A stretch of DNA of 26,461 nucleotides from Planctomycetota bacterium (GTDB taxonomy: Bacteria > Planctomycetota > Planctomycetia > Pirellulales > Pirellulaceae), in assembly GCA_026692885.1 (NCBI GenBank), contig JAPLNJ010000855.1, positions 1 through 26,461 on the forward strand, in the 5' to 3' direction. The translations under genes and the position numbers were made by a program. The number at the start of each line of letters is the position of its first letter. The first letter of the stretch is position 1. The notes beneath the pieces were generated by a model. It searched no databases and was not told the DNA's origin. It saw only the letters and a program-made list of their open reading frames with translations. Of the stretch, positions 1 to 7,217 are shown one piece after another.

Positions 1-172
1 ATCATTGGCTCCACCGAGGCAAGCTCGGCGGGGGCCTGACTCGTTCCAACACCATTGATTACGCCCCATGTATAGCATCCAAGTGTCGCTGTCCAACTAA
101 GTCAGCGTAAACAATACCTCACCGATCACGTTTGCTCTGCAAGATCAACTTTGGCGCAGCCGACTCTGCCCC

Positions 173-226
173 AGCCACCCTGACCCCCTGCTGCTAGCGT
201 TTTGCGCAACCTTATGATCAAGGCCC
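173..226 (+). repeat. Right end of a GTTGCG-family palindromic element
   Basis: This segment carries CTGCTAGCGTTTTGCGCAAC followed by CTTATGATCAAGGCCC. It matches, in inverted orientation, the left end of the element at 3071-3120 over about 50 bp. Its terminal part matches the right end at 3215-3236. I found no matching left end upstream, so this copy seems to be truncated. Confidence 0.6.
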
Positions 227-273
227 AGCGGAGCGGAGTCGAACCCCTTCGAGCCGTAGCGGAAGGCGTAGCG

Positions 274-409
274 CCCTCGTAGCATGGCTCTCCAGAGCCG
301 TGTGGTTCGAATTCGCCCCGCCAATCCGCTCACGATCTTCGCCTGGCTCGACGCCTCAGGGCGTGATAGGCCGGATCCTGCACGGCTCAGGAGAGCCATG
401 CTACGAGGG
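274..409. repeat. Inverted repeat with 29-bp arms
   Basis: The arms at 274-302 and 381-409 are reverse complements at 28 of 29 positions, beginning CCCTCGTAGCATGGCTCTCC on the plus strand. The loop is 78 bp. This size and shape fit a small palindromic mobile repeat. No gene is contained in it. Confidence 0.8.
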
Positions 410-558
410 TACAAAGTTGGGGTTGACATGGGAAATTGGCACGGTGGCAAGGGCGAGAGCCTGTTTCGCTGCTTGCCCCGAAAGGGCGCGCATGACAGCT
501 TGCGACAACGCCCTGATTCTGATCCATAGGTTTTCGCCCCGAGTCGGGGACGCGATGA

Positions 559-622
559 GTGAGCGGCAAGGCGCTAGCCGCCGGTTCCGAACGCCACCGG
601 CGGCTAGCGCCGTGCCGCTCAC
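559..622. repeat. 64-bp palindromic repeat, copy 1
   Basis: The arms at 559-585 and 596-622 form a 27-bp stem with one mismatch, beginning GTGAGCGGCAAGGCGCTAGC, around a 10-base loop. A second copy at 17212-17275 differs by a single base. The match also runs a few bases outward on the left (CGCGATG, one base, then GTGAGCGG). Two near-identical copies over 16 kb apart point to a recently mobile or gene-converted repeat. Confidence 0.9.
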
Positions 623-927
623 AACCCACGATCTTAGCCTTGACAAAGCACTAGCCAACTGGGCTGATTTGTTTTGGCCCCTTCGGGGCGAGACAACCAG
701 GAACATCCACGGTCTTTGCCGCCTAATTTCCGTAAACAATACCTGCCCGATGAATTTCCTGCGCCAACCCCAACTTTGCATCACCCTAGAGCCATGCAAG
801 AGGGTGCAGTTCGACTTCGACCCGCCAAATCGCTCACGATTTCTGCCAACTTCGCCTGGGGCCTTCACCGCCTGCGGGGATCTGGAACTGGCTAATCAAT
901 TCCAGGCCCGTCGGCGCGGGTCTGACC

Positions 928-965
928 AGGCCGATCTTACGATGCGCAACATGCCGATCAAGGCC
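928..965. repeat. Back-to-back GTTGCG-family element ends
   Basis: The sequence reads AGGCCGATCTTACGATGCGC directly overlapping GCGCAAC-ATGCCGATCAAGGCC. It therefore looks like left and right terminal repeats of the family joined with no interior. It lies 38 bp downstream of the radical SAM stop codon and could fold as an RNA hairpin in that transcript. Confidence 0.5.
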
Positions 966-1002
966 GCCGAACACGAACCCCAACGCACCTCGGACGAACA
1001 TT

Positions 1003-2616
1003 TCATCCAAGGTAGTAGGGCCGCAACCTGCCGGAGGTCACCTCGCGGGTGAACTTGTAGAAGTGCCAGTGGGTCACGCAACGGTTCATGAACTGCGCGA
1101 AGCCGATCAGGTCTCGGCGATACCACAGGTTGCGGAGGAAGAAGTACTTCAGGTAGACCTTCCCGATCGACATCAGCGAGCCATCCCGCCAGAGGGCCCA
1201 GAACAGGAACCAGAGCAGGGCCAAGCCGTAGCCCAGTGTCGGCAGATGTTTTCCTTCCCCGGCCTTCCGGCAGATCTCGGCGCGTCGCTGCAGGTACGCC
1301 GAGGATTGGTAGACCTTAAAGTAACGTTCGAGGAACGCTTGGGGGGTGTAGAGTCGCTTGACCAAGTCCCAGTAGCCCTGACGCAGTTCCTCCCGGCTCA
1401 TTTGTTTGGGGACGAAGTTGCAGCTGGGGTCCGCCTCGATCAGCCGCCCTTCGCGTTGGAGCCGCTCGTAGAGTGGCGTTCTGGGGATCGCCTGCAGCAT
1501 ACCGACCATCGCGAGCGTGATGCCGTTCTCCTGGATGAACTGGAACTGATCCTCGAAGATCGCTTGGTCGTCGCTGTCGAAACCGACGATGAATCCGGCG
1601 TTGATGTCGAGTCCGGCGTCCTGGATCCGCGCCAGCTTGGCCTCCAGCGAGTCACCGCGGAGGTTCTGGAACTTCTTGGTCTCCGTCAAAGATTCCCGAC
1701 GCGGGGTTTCGATCCCGATAAACACGCTCCGAAAGTTGGCCCGGTACATCAAGTCCAGGAGTTCTGGGTCGTCGGCCAGGTTGATGCTGGCCTCGGTCGT
1801 CAGGCGGAGCGGGTAGTTCCGTTCCTCCATCCAGGGAATGAGCTGCTCCAGCAGGGCCTTGGCTTTCTTCTTATTTCCGATGAAGTTGTCGTCGACGATG
1901 AACGCGGAATGGAACCCCGCCCGGCGCATGTCATCCAGTTCGGCCAGGAGTTGTTCCGGTTCCTTGACCCGAGGCCGGCGCCCATAGATCACGATGATGT
2001 CACAGAACTCGCATTGGAATGGGCAACCGCGCGAGTACTGCAGGGATCCAGAGGCATAATGATTGACTTTGAGCAGGTCGTACCGCGGGCGGGGCACCGT
2101 GGTCATGTCGGTCGGCTCAGACTGCTCGTAGCGTTGCTCAAGGGGCTTTTCGCGGGCAAAGTCGTCGAGGAACTGGGGCCAGGTCGTCTCGGCCTCGCCC
2201 ACAAACATCGCGTCGCACAAACCCTCGAAGAATTCTTCCTGGACCGAAACAAAGGGGCCACCCACAGCTGTAAAGATATGCAATTCACGCAGCTTAAGTA
2301 GAATCTCGCGGATCCGTTTCTTCTGGACGTTCATCCCTGTGACGCCGACGATATCGTAGCTGCGGAGGGACTCCCAATCGATGTCTTCAACGTTTTCGTC
2401 AAGCAGGTATACATGGTGGTCACCACAGAGTCCCGCCACGGCGGAGAGGGCGCCGGAGATCATGGTGCTACGTTTGTCGCCGGGGTAGAGCGGAAGAGCG
2501 TACTCGAAACCCCAGTAGGAAGGCTCGAAGCGGGGATTGATCAGACAGATCCGCAGCGTCCTTACCGGAGGATTCGTGGCGGTATGGTCCTCGACCATGA
2601 GTGCGGTCGTATTCAT
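1003..2616 (-). CDS. B12-binding domain radical SAM protein (DUF4070-type)
   Basis: This 537-residue protein has the architecture of cobalamin-dependent radical SAM enzymes. An N-terminal Rossmann-like B12-binding region covers about residues 20-155 (LINPRFEPSYWG, LLDEN, VGGPFVSV, VGEAE). The radical SAM core follows, with the 4Fe-4S cysteines C198, C202 and C205 in RGCPFQCEFCD. The C-terminal third looks like DUF4070 and includes a hydrophobic stretch (LALLWFLFWALW) that may touch the membrane. The family includes hopanoid C-2 methylase HpnP, but the substrate here cannot be read from sequence. The open frame continues upstream to 2667. I prefer ATG at 2616 because family-like sequence begins just after it; ATG at 2598 is the alternative. 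No strong ribosome binding site is seen. The gene stands alone between repeats and a small hypothetical gene. Confidence 0.88.
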   Translation of the reverse strand: MNTTALMVEDHTATNPPVRTLRICLINPRFEPSYWGFEYALPLYPGDKRSTMISGALSAVAGLCGDHHVYLLDENVEDIDWESLRSYDIVGVTGMNVQKKRIREILLKLRELHIFTAVGGPFVSVQEEFFEGLCDAMFVGEAETTWPQFLDDFAREKPLEQRYEQSEPTDMTTVPRPRYDLLKVNHYASGSLQYSRGCPFQCEFCDIIVIYGRRPRVKEPEQLLAELDDMRRAGFHSAFIVDDNFIGNKKKAKALLEQLIPWMEERNYPLRLTTEASINLADDPELLDLMYRANFRSVFIGIETPRRESLTETKKFQNLRGDSLEAKLARIQDAGLDINAGFIVGFDSDDQAIFEDQFQFIQENGITLAMVGMLQAIPRTPLYERLQREGRLIEADPSCNFVPKQMSREELRQGYWDLVKRLYTPQAFLERYFKVYQSSAYLQRRAEICRKAGEGKHLPTLGYGLALLWFLFWALWRDGSLMSIGKVYLKYFFLRNLWYRRDLIGFAQFMNRCVTHWHFYKFTREVTSGRLRPYYLG

Positions 2617-2729
2617 CCGTGAGATTCCGCGGGGCTCACCGACTCGACAAACGCGCCAAAACGGCACTGTTGCGTCGGCTTGCTGGCGCAGAATACGAGA
2701 CGCGAGACAATTTTAGAAGATCAGTTTCT

Positions 2730-2999
2730 TCAGGAGCCGACAAGTTCGTAGAGCCCGTGGCCCGCGTACTTGAGCTTCCCTTGCTTGGCCAACTCTTGCC
2801 AGATTTCTTTGCGAAACTGGTCGGGCGGCCTAATGGCCACGACTCCCGACTTGCCGCCGCCAGTCATCGGGCCGTGACCCAGCCGCGACTCGTCGTCGAG
2901 CCGGGTGAGTTTGAAACGCTTCCGGAAAGCGTTCAGGGCCTGTTGCAGTTCCTCTCGGGTAGGTGGTTGGGACGCCGGTGTTAGTTCTGATTCTGACAT
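2730..2999 (-). CDS. Conserved small hypothetical protein
   Basis: This 89-residue soluble protein is not assigned to a known function. It has a low-complexity N-terminus (MSESELTPASQPPTREEL), a helical segment, then a distinctive glycine-rich block RLGHGPMTGGGKSGVVAIRP, followed by FRKEIWQELAKQGKL. There is no signal peptide, membrane segment or cysteine pair. The start is well supported: AAAAGGAG lies at 3006-3013, six bases before the ATG. I recognise the pattern as one common among small planctomycete hypotheticals, but have no search to confirm it. It lies 113 bp upstream of the radical SAM gene on the same strand and could be cotranscribed with it. Confidence 0.8.
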   Translation of the reverse strand: MSESELTPASQPPTREELQQALNAFRKRFKLTRLDDESRLGHGPMTGGGKSGVVAIRPPDQFRKEIWQELAKQGKLKYAGHGLYELVGS

Positions 3000-3070
3000 G
3001 AGCTGCTCCTTTTTGAATCGCGAATCGGTCAGGATAACACCTTCGCGGAAAGGAATCGAGTGGTTGGGCG

Positions 3071-3236
3071 GCCGTGATCGTAAGGTTGCGAAATGCTAGC
3101 AGTAGGGTGTCTGGTGGCTGAGCCCAAGCGAAGCCCCAGCAACAGTGGCCTGGGGCTTCGCTTAGGCTCAGCCACCAGCCACCCGCCGAATCATTGCCAG
3201 CACCGACAGCCGTTCGCAACCTTATGATCAAGGCCC
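3071..3236. repeat. Nested palindromic MITE-like element
   Basis: Outer arms at 3075-3092 and 3213-3230 are reverse complements at 17 of 18 positions (TGATCGTAAGGTTGCGAA on the left). An inner hairpin has 29-base arms at 3111-3139 and 3150-3178 with one mismatch and a 10-base loop. No open frame of interest lies inside. The ends belong to the same family as those at 173-226, 928-965, 5704-5830 and 7056-7180. The element occupies most of the gap between the small hypothetical gene and prmC. Confidence 0.85.
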
Positions 3237-3247
3237 TGCTTGTGCCT

Positions 3248-3264
3248 GGTGGGCACAGCCCACC
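3248..3264. repeat. Short perfect hairpin downstream of prmC
   Basis: GGTGGGC and GCCCACC flank the loop ACA. It lies about 70 bp past the prmC stop codon. It has no T-tract on either side, so I do not call it an intrinsic terminator. It looks like the common GTAGGGTGGGC/GCCCACC spacer repeat. Confidence 0.5.
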
Positions 3265-3331
3265 CTACACCTTGTGCCAGCATCGTGGCCGATTCGGTTC
3301 TTTCACAGCCTCTGGGGTCTCGTCGGTTGCG

Positions 3332-4219
3332 TTATGGGCCGAGTCTGCGGGCGGCTAGGACTCGCGCGAGACCGGACAAGTCCTTGCGGATCACCGCGGC
3401 CTCGAAGTTTCCATCGGTCTGGAGGCAGTCTCGCACCGCTTGTTCCAGCATGGGGCTGATCTCCAGCATCAGCCAGCCTCCGGCAGGCAAACGTTGGGCA
3501 GCTTGCGGCACTAGGCGAGCGATCGTTTCCATCCCGGTCGGACCGCCGACCAGGGCGGCTCGCGGCTCGTAGTCTCTGACCGTGGGAGCCAATTGGCTCC
3601 ACTCCGGCTCGCTGACGTACGGCGGGTTGCTGACCACGAAGTCGAACCGCTGGTCCGCAGGCAGGTCGGCCAACAAGTCGCCGTGCAGCACTTCGATGCG
3701 GTCCCCCACTTCATGCTGCTGAATATTCAGGCGTGCCACTTCCAGCGCCTGCGGGCTGTTATCGAGGGCGACAATCTGGGCGGCCGGGGCGTGCTTGGCC
3801 AGGGTGACCGCGATGGCGCCGCTGCCCGTGCCGACGTCGGCGATCAGGATCGGGGTGGACACCGACGCCCGTTCTTTGATCCGATCCAGCACTTCGACAA
3901 TCAAGTGCTCGGTCTCGGGCCGCGGGATCAGCACCCCAGGCTGGACGCGAAACGACAAGGAGTAGAACTCGCGATGGCCGACGATGTAGGCCACCGGTTC
4001 GTTGGCGGCGCGGCGTTGCACGAAAGCACGGAATTTCGTCCGGATTTCCTCGCTGACCTCCTCGCCGAAGGCCGTGTACAGCTGAATCCGCTCGCAGCCG
4101 CGCGCCTCGGCTAACAGCACCTCCGCCTCCAGCCGCGAACTCTCGGAGCCGTGCCGCTTCAGAAAGTCCGTCGTCCAGGTCAGCAGGCGTCCGATGGTCC
4201 AGGAGTCGGCTTCCGGCAT
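3332..4219 (-). CDS. prmC: Peptide chain release factor N5-glutamine methyltransferase
   Basis: PrmC transfers a methyl group from S-adenosylmethionine to the glutamine of the GGQ motif of class I release factors. The 295-residue protein has the usual helical N-terminal domain (about 1-80). The methyltransferase core has IPRPETE at 98-104, the SAM-binding DVGTGSG at 128-134 and the catalytic NPPY at 198-201. It starts three bases after the prfA stop codon, so the two are almost certainly cotranscribed and translationally coupled. That pairing puts enzyme and substrate in one operon, as in many bacteria. The C-terminus (LARVLAARRLGP) is normal in length. Confidence 0.97.
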   Translation of the reverse strand: MPEADSWTIGRLLTWTTDFLKRHGSESSRLEAEVLLAEARGCERIQLYTAFGEEVSEEIRTKFRAFVQRRAANEPVAYIVGHREFYSLSFRVQPGVLIPRPETEHLIVEVLDRIKERASVSTPILIADVGTGSGAIAVTLAKHAPAAQIVALDNSPQALEVARLNIQQHEVGDRIEVLHGDLLADLPADQRFDFVVSNPPYVSEPEWSQLAPTVRDYEPRAALVGGPTGMETIARLVPQAAQRLPAGGWLMLEISPMLEQAVRDCLQTDGNFEAAVIRKDLSGLARVLAARRLGP

Positions 4220-4222
4220 GGT

Positions 4223-5296
4223 TCAATCCAATGTGCCCATCGCACTGCGTAGTTCGTTACGGTCGTATTCGATCAAGGCATTCGTGATTGGGTGGAGTGC
4301 TCCCCCGAGAATCTGATCCAACTTGTACAGGGTCAGATTGATACGGTGGTCCGTGAGTCGGTTTTCGGGATAGTTATAGGTGCGAATGCGCTGACTGCGG
4401 TCGCCGGATCCGATCAGTGTACGGCGTTGCTCGGCCCGTTTCTGCTCTTCCTGCTGGCGTTTCAGTTCGTAGAGCCGCGTTTTCAGCACGCGTAAGGCCT
4501 TGGCCAAGTTCTTGTGCTGGCTCTTTTCATCCTGGCACTGGACCACGGTTCCGGTTTCGTGGTGGGTCAGCCGAATCGCCGATTCCGTCTTGTTCACGTG
4601 CTGGCCACCCGGACCACTGGAGCAGAACTTGTCGATCCGATAATCATCCGGCTTCAGATCGAGCTCCACGTCTTCCGGTTCCGGCATGACCGCCACGGTC
4701 GCGGCCGAGGTGTGGATGCGGCCTTTGGCCTCGGTCTCCGGTACGCGTTGGACGCGGTGGCCGCCGCTCTCGTACTGGAGCTCGCGATAGACGCCCTCGC
4801 CTTGGAAGGCCAGCGAAATATCCTTGAAGCCGCCCAGTTCTGTCGGGTTGGCGCCGAGGATTTCCATCTTCCAACCCTTCGAGTCGGCGTACTTCCGGTA
4901 CATTTCGAACAGATTGCCGGCGAATAGCGCCGCCTCTTCGCCACCGGTGCCGGCCCGTATCTCCATCACGCATCGCGTGCGGTTCGAGTCCTCGCCGCCG
5001 ACGGTCAGTTCCAGGAGTTCGTTCCAGACTTCCTCGCGTTTCGCGATCAGGGTCGGCAATTCGGCCTCGGCCATCTCCCGTTCCTGCGGGTCATGGCTGG
5101 CCAGCATGGCCTTGACTTGGCCGATCTCGTCATTGTGGGTCAGGAACCTGCGGTAGCGCGTGGCCAACTTCATCAATCCGCCGTGTTCGCGCAGCAAGGT
5201 CGCCATGCGGCTGGAATTGACCATGACGGCCGGATCCGAGATCAGCTGCTCGATCTCTTGGAACCTCGCGAGTTTTTCTTCCAACATCTTCCGCAT
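4223..5296 (-). CDS. prfA: Peptide chain release factor 1
   Basis: RF1 ends translation at UAA and UAG stop codons in the ribosomal A site. The 357-residue protein has the catalytic GGQ at 230-232 within [20 protein letters not shown]. The stop-codon recognition tripeptide is PET at 186-188, in the place of the enterobacterial PAT, which marks it as RF1 and not RF2. The N-terminal helical domain and GTGGEEA segment are complete. Start ATG at 5296 is in the usual position; an in-frame ATG three codons later is possible. It is followed directly by prmC, which should methylate Gln232. An intrinsic terminator for rpmE lies just upstream, so prfA probably has its own promoter or depends on read-through. 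Confidence 0.97.
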   Translation of the reverse strand: MRKMLEEKLARFQEIEQLISDPAVMVNSSRMATLLREHGGLMKLATRYRRFLTHNDEIGQVKAMLASHDPQEREMAEAELPTLIAKREEVWNELLELTVGGEDSNRTRCVMEIRAGTGGEEAALFAGNLFEMYRKYADSKGWKMEILGANPTELGGFKDISLAFQGEGVYRELQYESGGHRVQRVPETEAKGRIHTSAATVAVMPEPEDVELDLKPDDYRIDKFCSSGPGGQHVNKTESAIRLTHHETGTVVQCQDEKSQHKNLAKALRVLKTRLYELKRQQEEQKRAEQRRTLIGSGDRSQRIRTYNYPENRLTDHRINLTLYKLDQILGGALHPITNALIEYDRNELRSAMGTLD

Positions 5297-5352
5297 GGGA
5301 AGTTTCCCGGTATGGGGAGGGCCGACCGTTCAGGCAGAAACGAACCGAGCGC

Positions 5353-5390
5353 AAAGAAAACACACGTTGCCACAGACAGACAACGTGTGC
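5353..5390 (-). terminator. Intrinsic terminator of rpmE
   Basis: Read on the minus strand, CACACGTTG and CAACGTGTG form a 9-bp perfect stem around an 11-base loop. The stem is followed at once by TTTTCTTT. It lies about 20 bp past the rpmE stop codon and about 57 bp before the prfA start. It is the clearest intrinsic terminator in the window. Confidence 0.8.
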
Positions 5391-5409
5391 TAGAGACAGA
5401 TTCGGGTGG

Positions 5410-5667
5410 CTAGGCTTCCGCCTGCGGCTTGGCCGGTTTTTTCTTCACAGGCTGCAAACTGGCGTAACTGCCTGCGGCAAAACGGTTTTTGAACTTCTCG
5501 ATACGGCCTGCGGTGTCGATGTACTTCAGCTTGCCCGTGTAGAACGGATGGCAGGCATTGCAGATATCGACGTGCAACTCCTTGCGCGTGCTCCGCGTCG
5601 CGAAGCTGTTTCCACAGCCGCAGGTCACCTTGGTCTCAAGGTACTTGGGATGAATGCCTTCTTTCAT
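5410..5667 (-). CDS. rpmE: 50S ribosomal protein L31
   Basis: L31 bridges the large subunit to the small subunit head. The 85-residue protein begins [19 protein letters not shown] and has the zinc-type (C+) cysteines C16, C18, C36 and C39. The C-terminus has a lysine- and proline-rich tail ([12 protein letters not shown]), longer than in E. coli. The open frame extends upstream to 5709, but the conserved N-terminus and a modest AGGA site fix the start at 5667. A palindromic element begins only 36 bp upstream (5704), so the promoter must lie in or very near it. Confidence 0.97.
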   Translation of the reverse strand: MKEGIHPKYLETKVTCGCGNSFATRSTRKELHVDICNACHPFYTGKLKYIDTAGRIEKFKNRFAAGSYASLQPVKKKPAKPQAEA

Positions 5668-5703
5668 GATCGTGTGTCCTGGTAGGATGGGCGAACCCGC
5701 GGA

Positions 5704-5830
5704 AGGCATTGATCGGAACGCTACGCTAAACGCTAGCTACGGATCACCATAACCACGAAACGTCATCGAGGACAGAGGCTCTTCCTCACTGACGCTTCAG
5801 GCTGCGGTGCGCAACGTTCCACTCATGGAC
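5704..5830. repeat. GTTGCG-family palindromic element upstream of rpmE (copy A)
   Basis: The left end (GATCGGAACG, 5711-5720) and the right end (GCGCAACGTTCC, from 5809) are imperfect inverted repeats. The interior, from GGATCACC at 5741, aligns with the copy at 7056-7180 almost throughout, including CTGACG and GCGGTGCGCAACGTTCC. It lies 36 bp upstream of the rpmE start codon. Confidence 0.75.
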
Positions 5831-6017
5831 CCCGCGAAAAACTCGACGCTCAGGCCAGCGGGCCGTAGCGTCCACCGGCCGCAAACAGGCCGGGGGAAAC
5901 CCAAAAATATATCTTCGGACGGCACGGCCCACAAGAGCCAGTCTATTGTTCACCTTGTTTGTCGACAGGGGCGCGTGATAATAAGTGGCTGGAAAAGAAC
6001 GAGTCCGTGGTTTGACC

Positions 6018-6076
6018 GTAGGACGGATTGGCACTTCGGCCCGATGTTTCGGGGCCGAAGTGCCAATCCGTCCTAC
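6018..6076. repeat. Perfect 25-bp inverted repeat
   Basis: The arms at 6018-6042 and 6052-6076 are exact reverse complements, beginning GTAGGACGGATTGGCACTTC, with a 9-base loop. It is intergenic, lies in the rpmE/DUF4058 divergent spacer, and has no T-tract. The shape is that of a REP-type extragenic palindrome. Confidence 0.88.
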
Positions 6077-6135
6077 CACCGATTCGCCAGGTTATTTCTT
6101 TACAGTCCCTCATGACGGCGACATCGCCCTGAATC

Positions 6136-6192
6136 TCCGAAAATGGGACAGGCACCGGGCATCCATGCCCCGGAGCCAGTCCCATTTTCGGA
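6136..6192. repeat. Imperfect palindrome upstream of the DUF4058 gene
   Basis: The left arm TCCGAAAATGGGAC and the matching right arm GTCCCATTTTCGGA enclose two further paired blocks (GGC/GCC and CCGG...GGCAT/ATGCC) with A/A-type mismatches between them. It ends 52 bp before the DUF4058 start codon. The GGGACAGGCACC motif resembles repeats often linked to REP-associated tyrosine transposases; that link is inference. Confidence 0.75.
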
Positions 6193-6244
6193 GCAGCCGC
6201 TGAACGTGTGGAAGCGGACCTTGGTCAGTGTATTGGAGGTTTCT

Positions 6245-7033
6245 ATGAAAAGTCCATTCCCTGGCATGGATCCCTACCTGGAAAATCACTGGGGAGACGT
6301 TCACACGCGATTGATGGTCTACGCGTCCAATCAAATCAATGCTCAGCTACCGGACGATTTGCAGGTTCGAGTCGAAGAGAGCCTGGCTGTGGAAGTTGAC
6401 GAGCAGGGGCGGCGAACCGTCTATCCTGACGTTCAGGTGGTGGAGGAATCCGGCGTGCCGTCGACGGAAACCTCGCTGGCAGCCGTGGCGATCGTCGCTA
6501 AGCCCTACGTGCTGATGCTCGAAGATGAACCTCGTACAGAGCGTCACATCGAGATCGTCGACACGCGTGACGGCGGTCGAGTAGTCACGGCGATTGAAGT
6601 TCTCAGCCCAGCCAATAAGGTCGGTCAGGCCGGACGGCTGAAGTACCAGCGCAAGCAGCGTCAGTACCTCGACGCGGGCATCAGCTTGGTAGAGATTGAT
6701 CTGCTTCGTGAAGGCGACTTTGTCCTGGCAGTACCGCAGGAACGGATTCCGCCAGAATACCGACCACCCTACCTGATTTGCATTCGGCGAGCAGTCCCGT
6801 CGGGGCGCATCGAGCTCTATCGCGCGCCGCTCCGGGAGCCGCTGCCCAACATCCCGATACCGCTGCGTCCCACGGATCGCGACGTGGTATTGCAAGTCCA
6901 GTCTCTGATCGACGACTGTTACCGCGACGGTCGCTATCGGCGGATTGATTACCGAACCGATCCGGTGCCGCGTCTGAGCGAAGCCGACGCCTGCTGGGCC
7001 GACGCTCTGCTGCGTGAAAATGGCTTGCGATGA
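6245..7033 (+). CDS. DUF4058 family protein
   Basis: This 262-residue soluble protein begins MKSPFPGMDPYLE, the signature of DUF4058, a family of unknown function frequent in cyanobacteria and planctomycetes. Ordered motifs are YPDV at 60-63, AIEVLSPANK at 116-125, a basic/aromatic helix (KYQRKQRQYLDAG) and LVEIDLLREG at 149-157. This order recalls Uma2-type PD-(D/E)XK proteins, one of which lies at 12724-13332. A nuclease-like fold is therefore possible but unproven. The start is set by the family N-terminus and by GGAGGT at 6235-6240, four bases before the ATG. The frame runs further upstream through a palindromic repeat and is not used. The gene seems to be monocistronic. Confidence 0.9.
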   Translation: MKSPFPGMDPYLENHWGDVHTRLMVYASNQINAQLPDDLQVRVEESLAVEVDEQGRRTVYPDVQVVEESGVPSTETSLAAVAIVAKPYVLMLEDEPRTERHIEIVDTRDGGRVVTAIEVLSPANKVGQAGRLKYQRKQRQYLDAGISLVEIDLLREGDFVLAVPQERIPPEYRPPYLICIRRAVPSGRIELYRAPLREPLPNIPIPLRPTDRDVVLQVQSLIDDCYRDGRYRRIDYRTDPVPRLSEADACWADALLRENGLR

Positions 7034-7055
7034 CACGACCCGGCGTGGCCTTGGC

Positions 7056-7180
7056 CTTGATCGAAACGATGCGTAAAATGTTGGCAACGGATCACCGAAA
7101 TCGCGAAGCCTCAGCGAGGAAACGCCGCTGTTCCTCGCTGACGTTTCGCGATTGCGGTGCGCAACGTTCCGATCAAGACC
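7056..7180. repeat. GTTGCG-family palindromic element upstream of P-II (copy B)
   Basis: The left end GGCCTTGATCGAAACGATGC and the right end GCAACGTTCCGATCAAGACC are inverted repeats, matching at about 18 of 21 positions. Inside, arms at 7099-7121 and 7131-7153 pair at 21 of 23 positions around a 9-base loop. The right edge lies 37 bp before the P-II start codon. The element is homologous to copy A at 5704-5830. Confidence 0.8.
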
Positions 7181-7217
7181 GTTGACCTGTGCTGAGCTGT
7201 GTGGAGAAGAACTAGCG

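Larger units (their letters stand above)
107..880. repeat. Diverged direct repeat, two copies
   Basis: Positions 107-126 and 732-751 match at 18 of 20 bases. Further on, about 296-370 and 801-880 align loosely (CCGCCAA, CGCTCACGAT and CGCCTGG are shared in order). The copies are about 500-625 bp apart, with unequal internal spacing. This suggests an old duplication of a noncoding element with later indels. Confidence 0.6.
1..1002. other. Gene-free, repeat-rich stretch
   Basis: I see no convincing gene here. Open frames exist on both strands, but they run across palindromic repeats, have no recognisable domain and no good ribosome binding site. The stretch instead contains two diverged copies of one noncoding unit, around 107-370 and 732-880. 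Both copies share GTAAACAATACCT and a later CGCTCACGAT segment. The stretch also holds a long inverted repeat, a 64-bp palindrome and two repeat-element ends, listed separately. It is downstream of the minus-strand radical SAM gene, so some of these structures may lie in its 3' untranslated region. Confidence 0.7.

Noticed and set aside
300..320. GGTTCGAATTC resembling a tRNA T-loop
   Set aside because: The flanking bases do not form a T-stem, and no acceptor, D or anticodon arm fits; the diverged copy near 811-830 has lost the motif.
300..1052. Open frame of about 250 codons on the plus strand, and a 155-codon frame opposite it
   Set aside because: Both run through palindromic repeats, lack any recognisable domain and ribosome binding site, and the plus-strand frame enters the radical SAM gene antisense.
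3248..3264. Hairpin after prmC as an intrinsic terminator
   Set aside because: No T-tract follows the stem on the minus strand.
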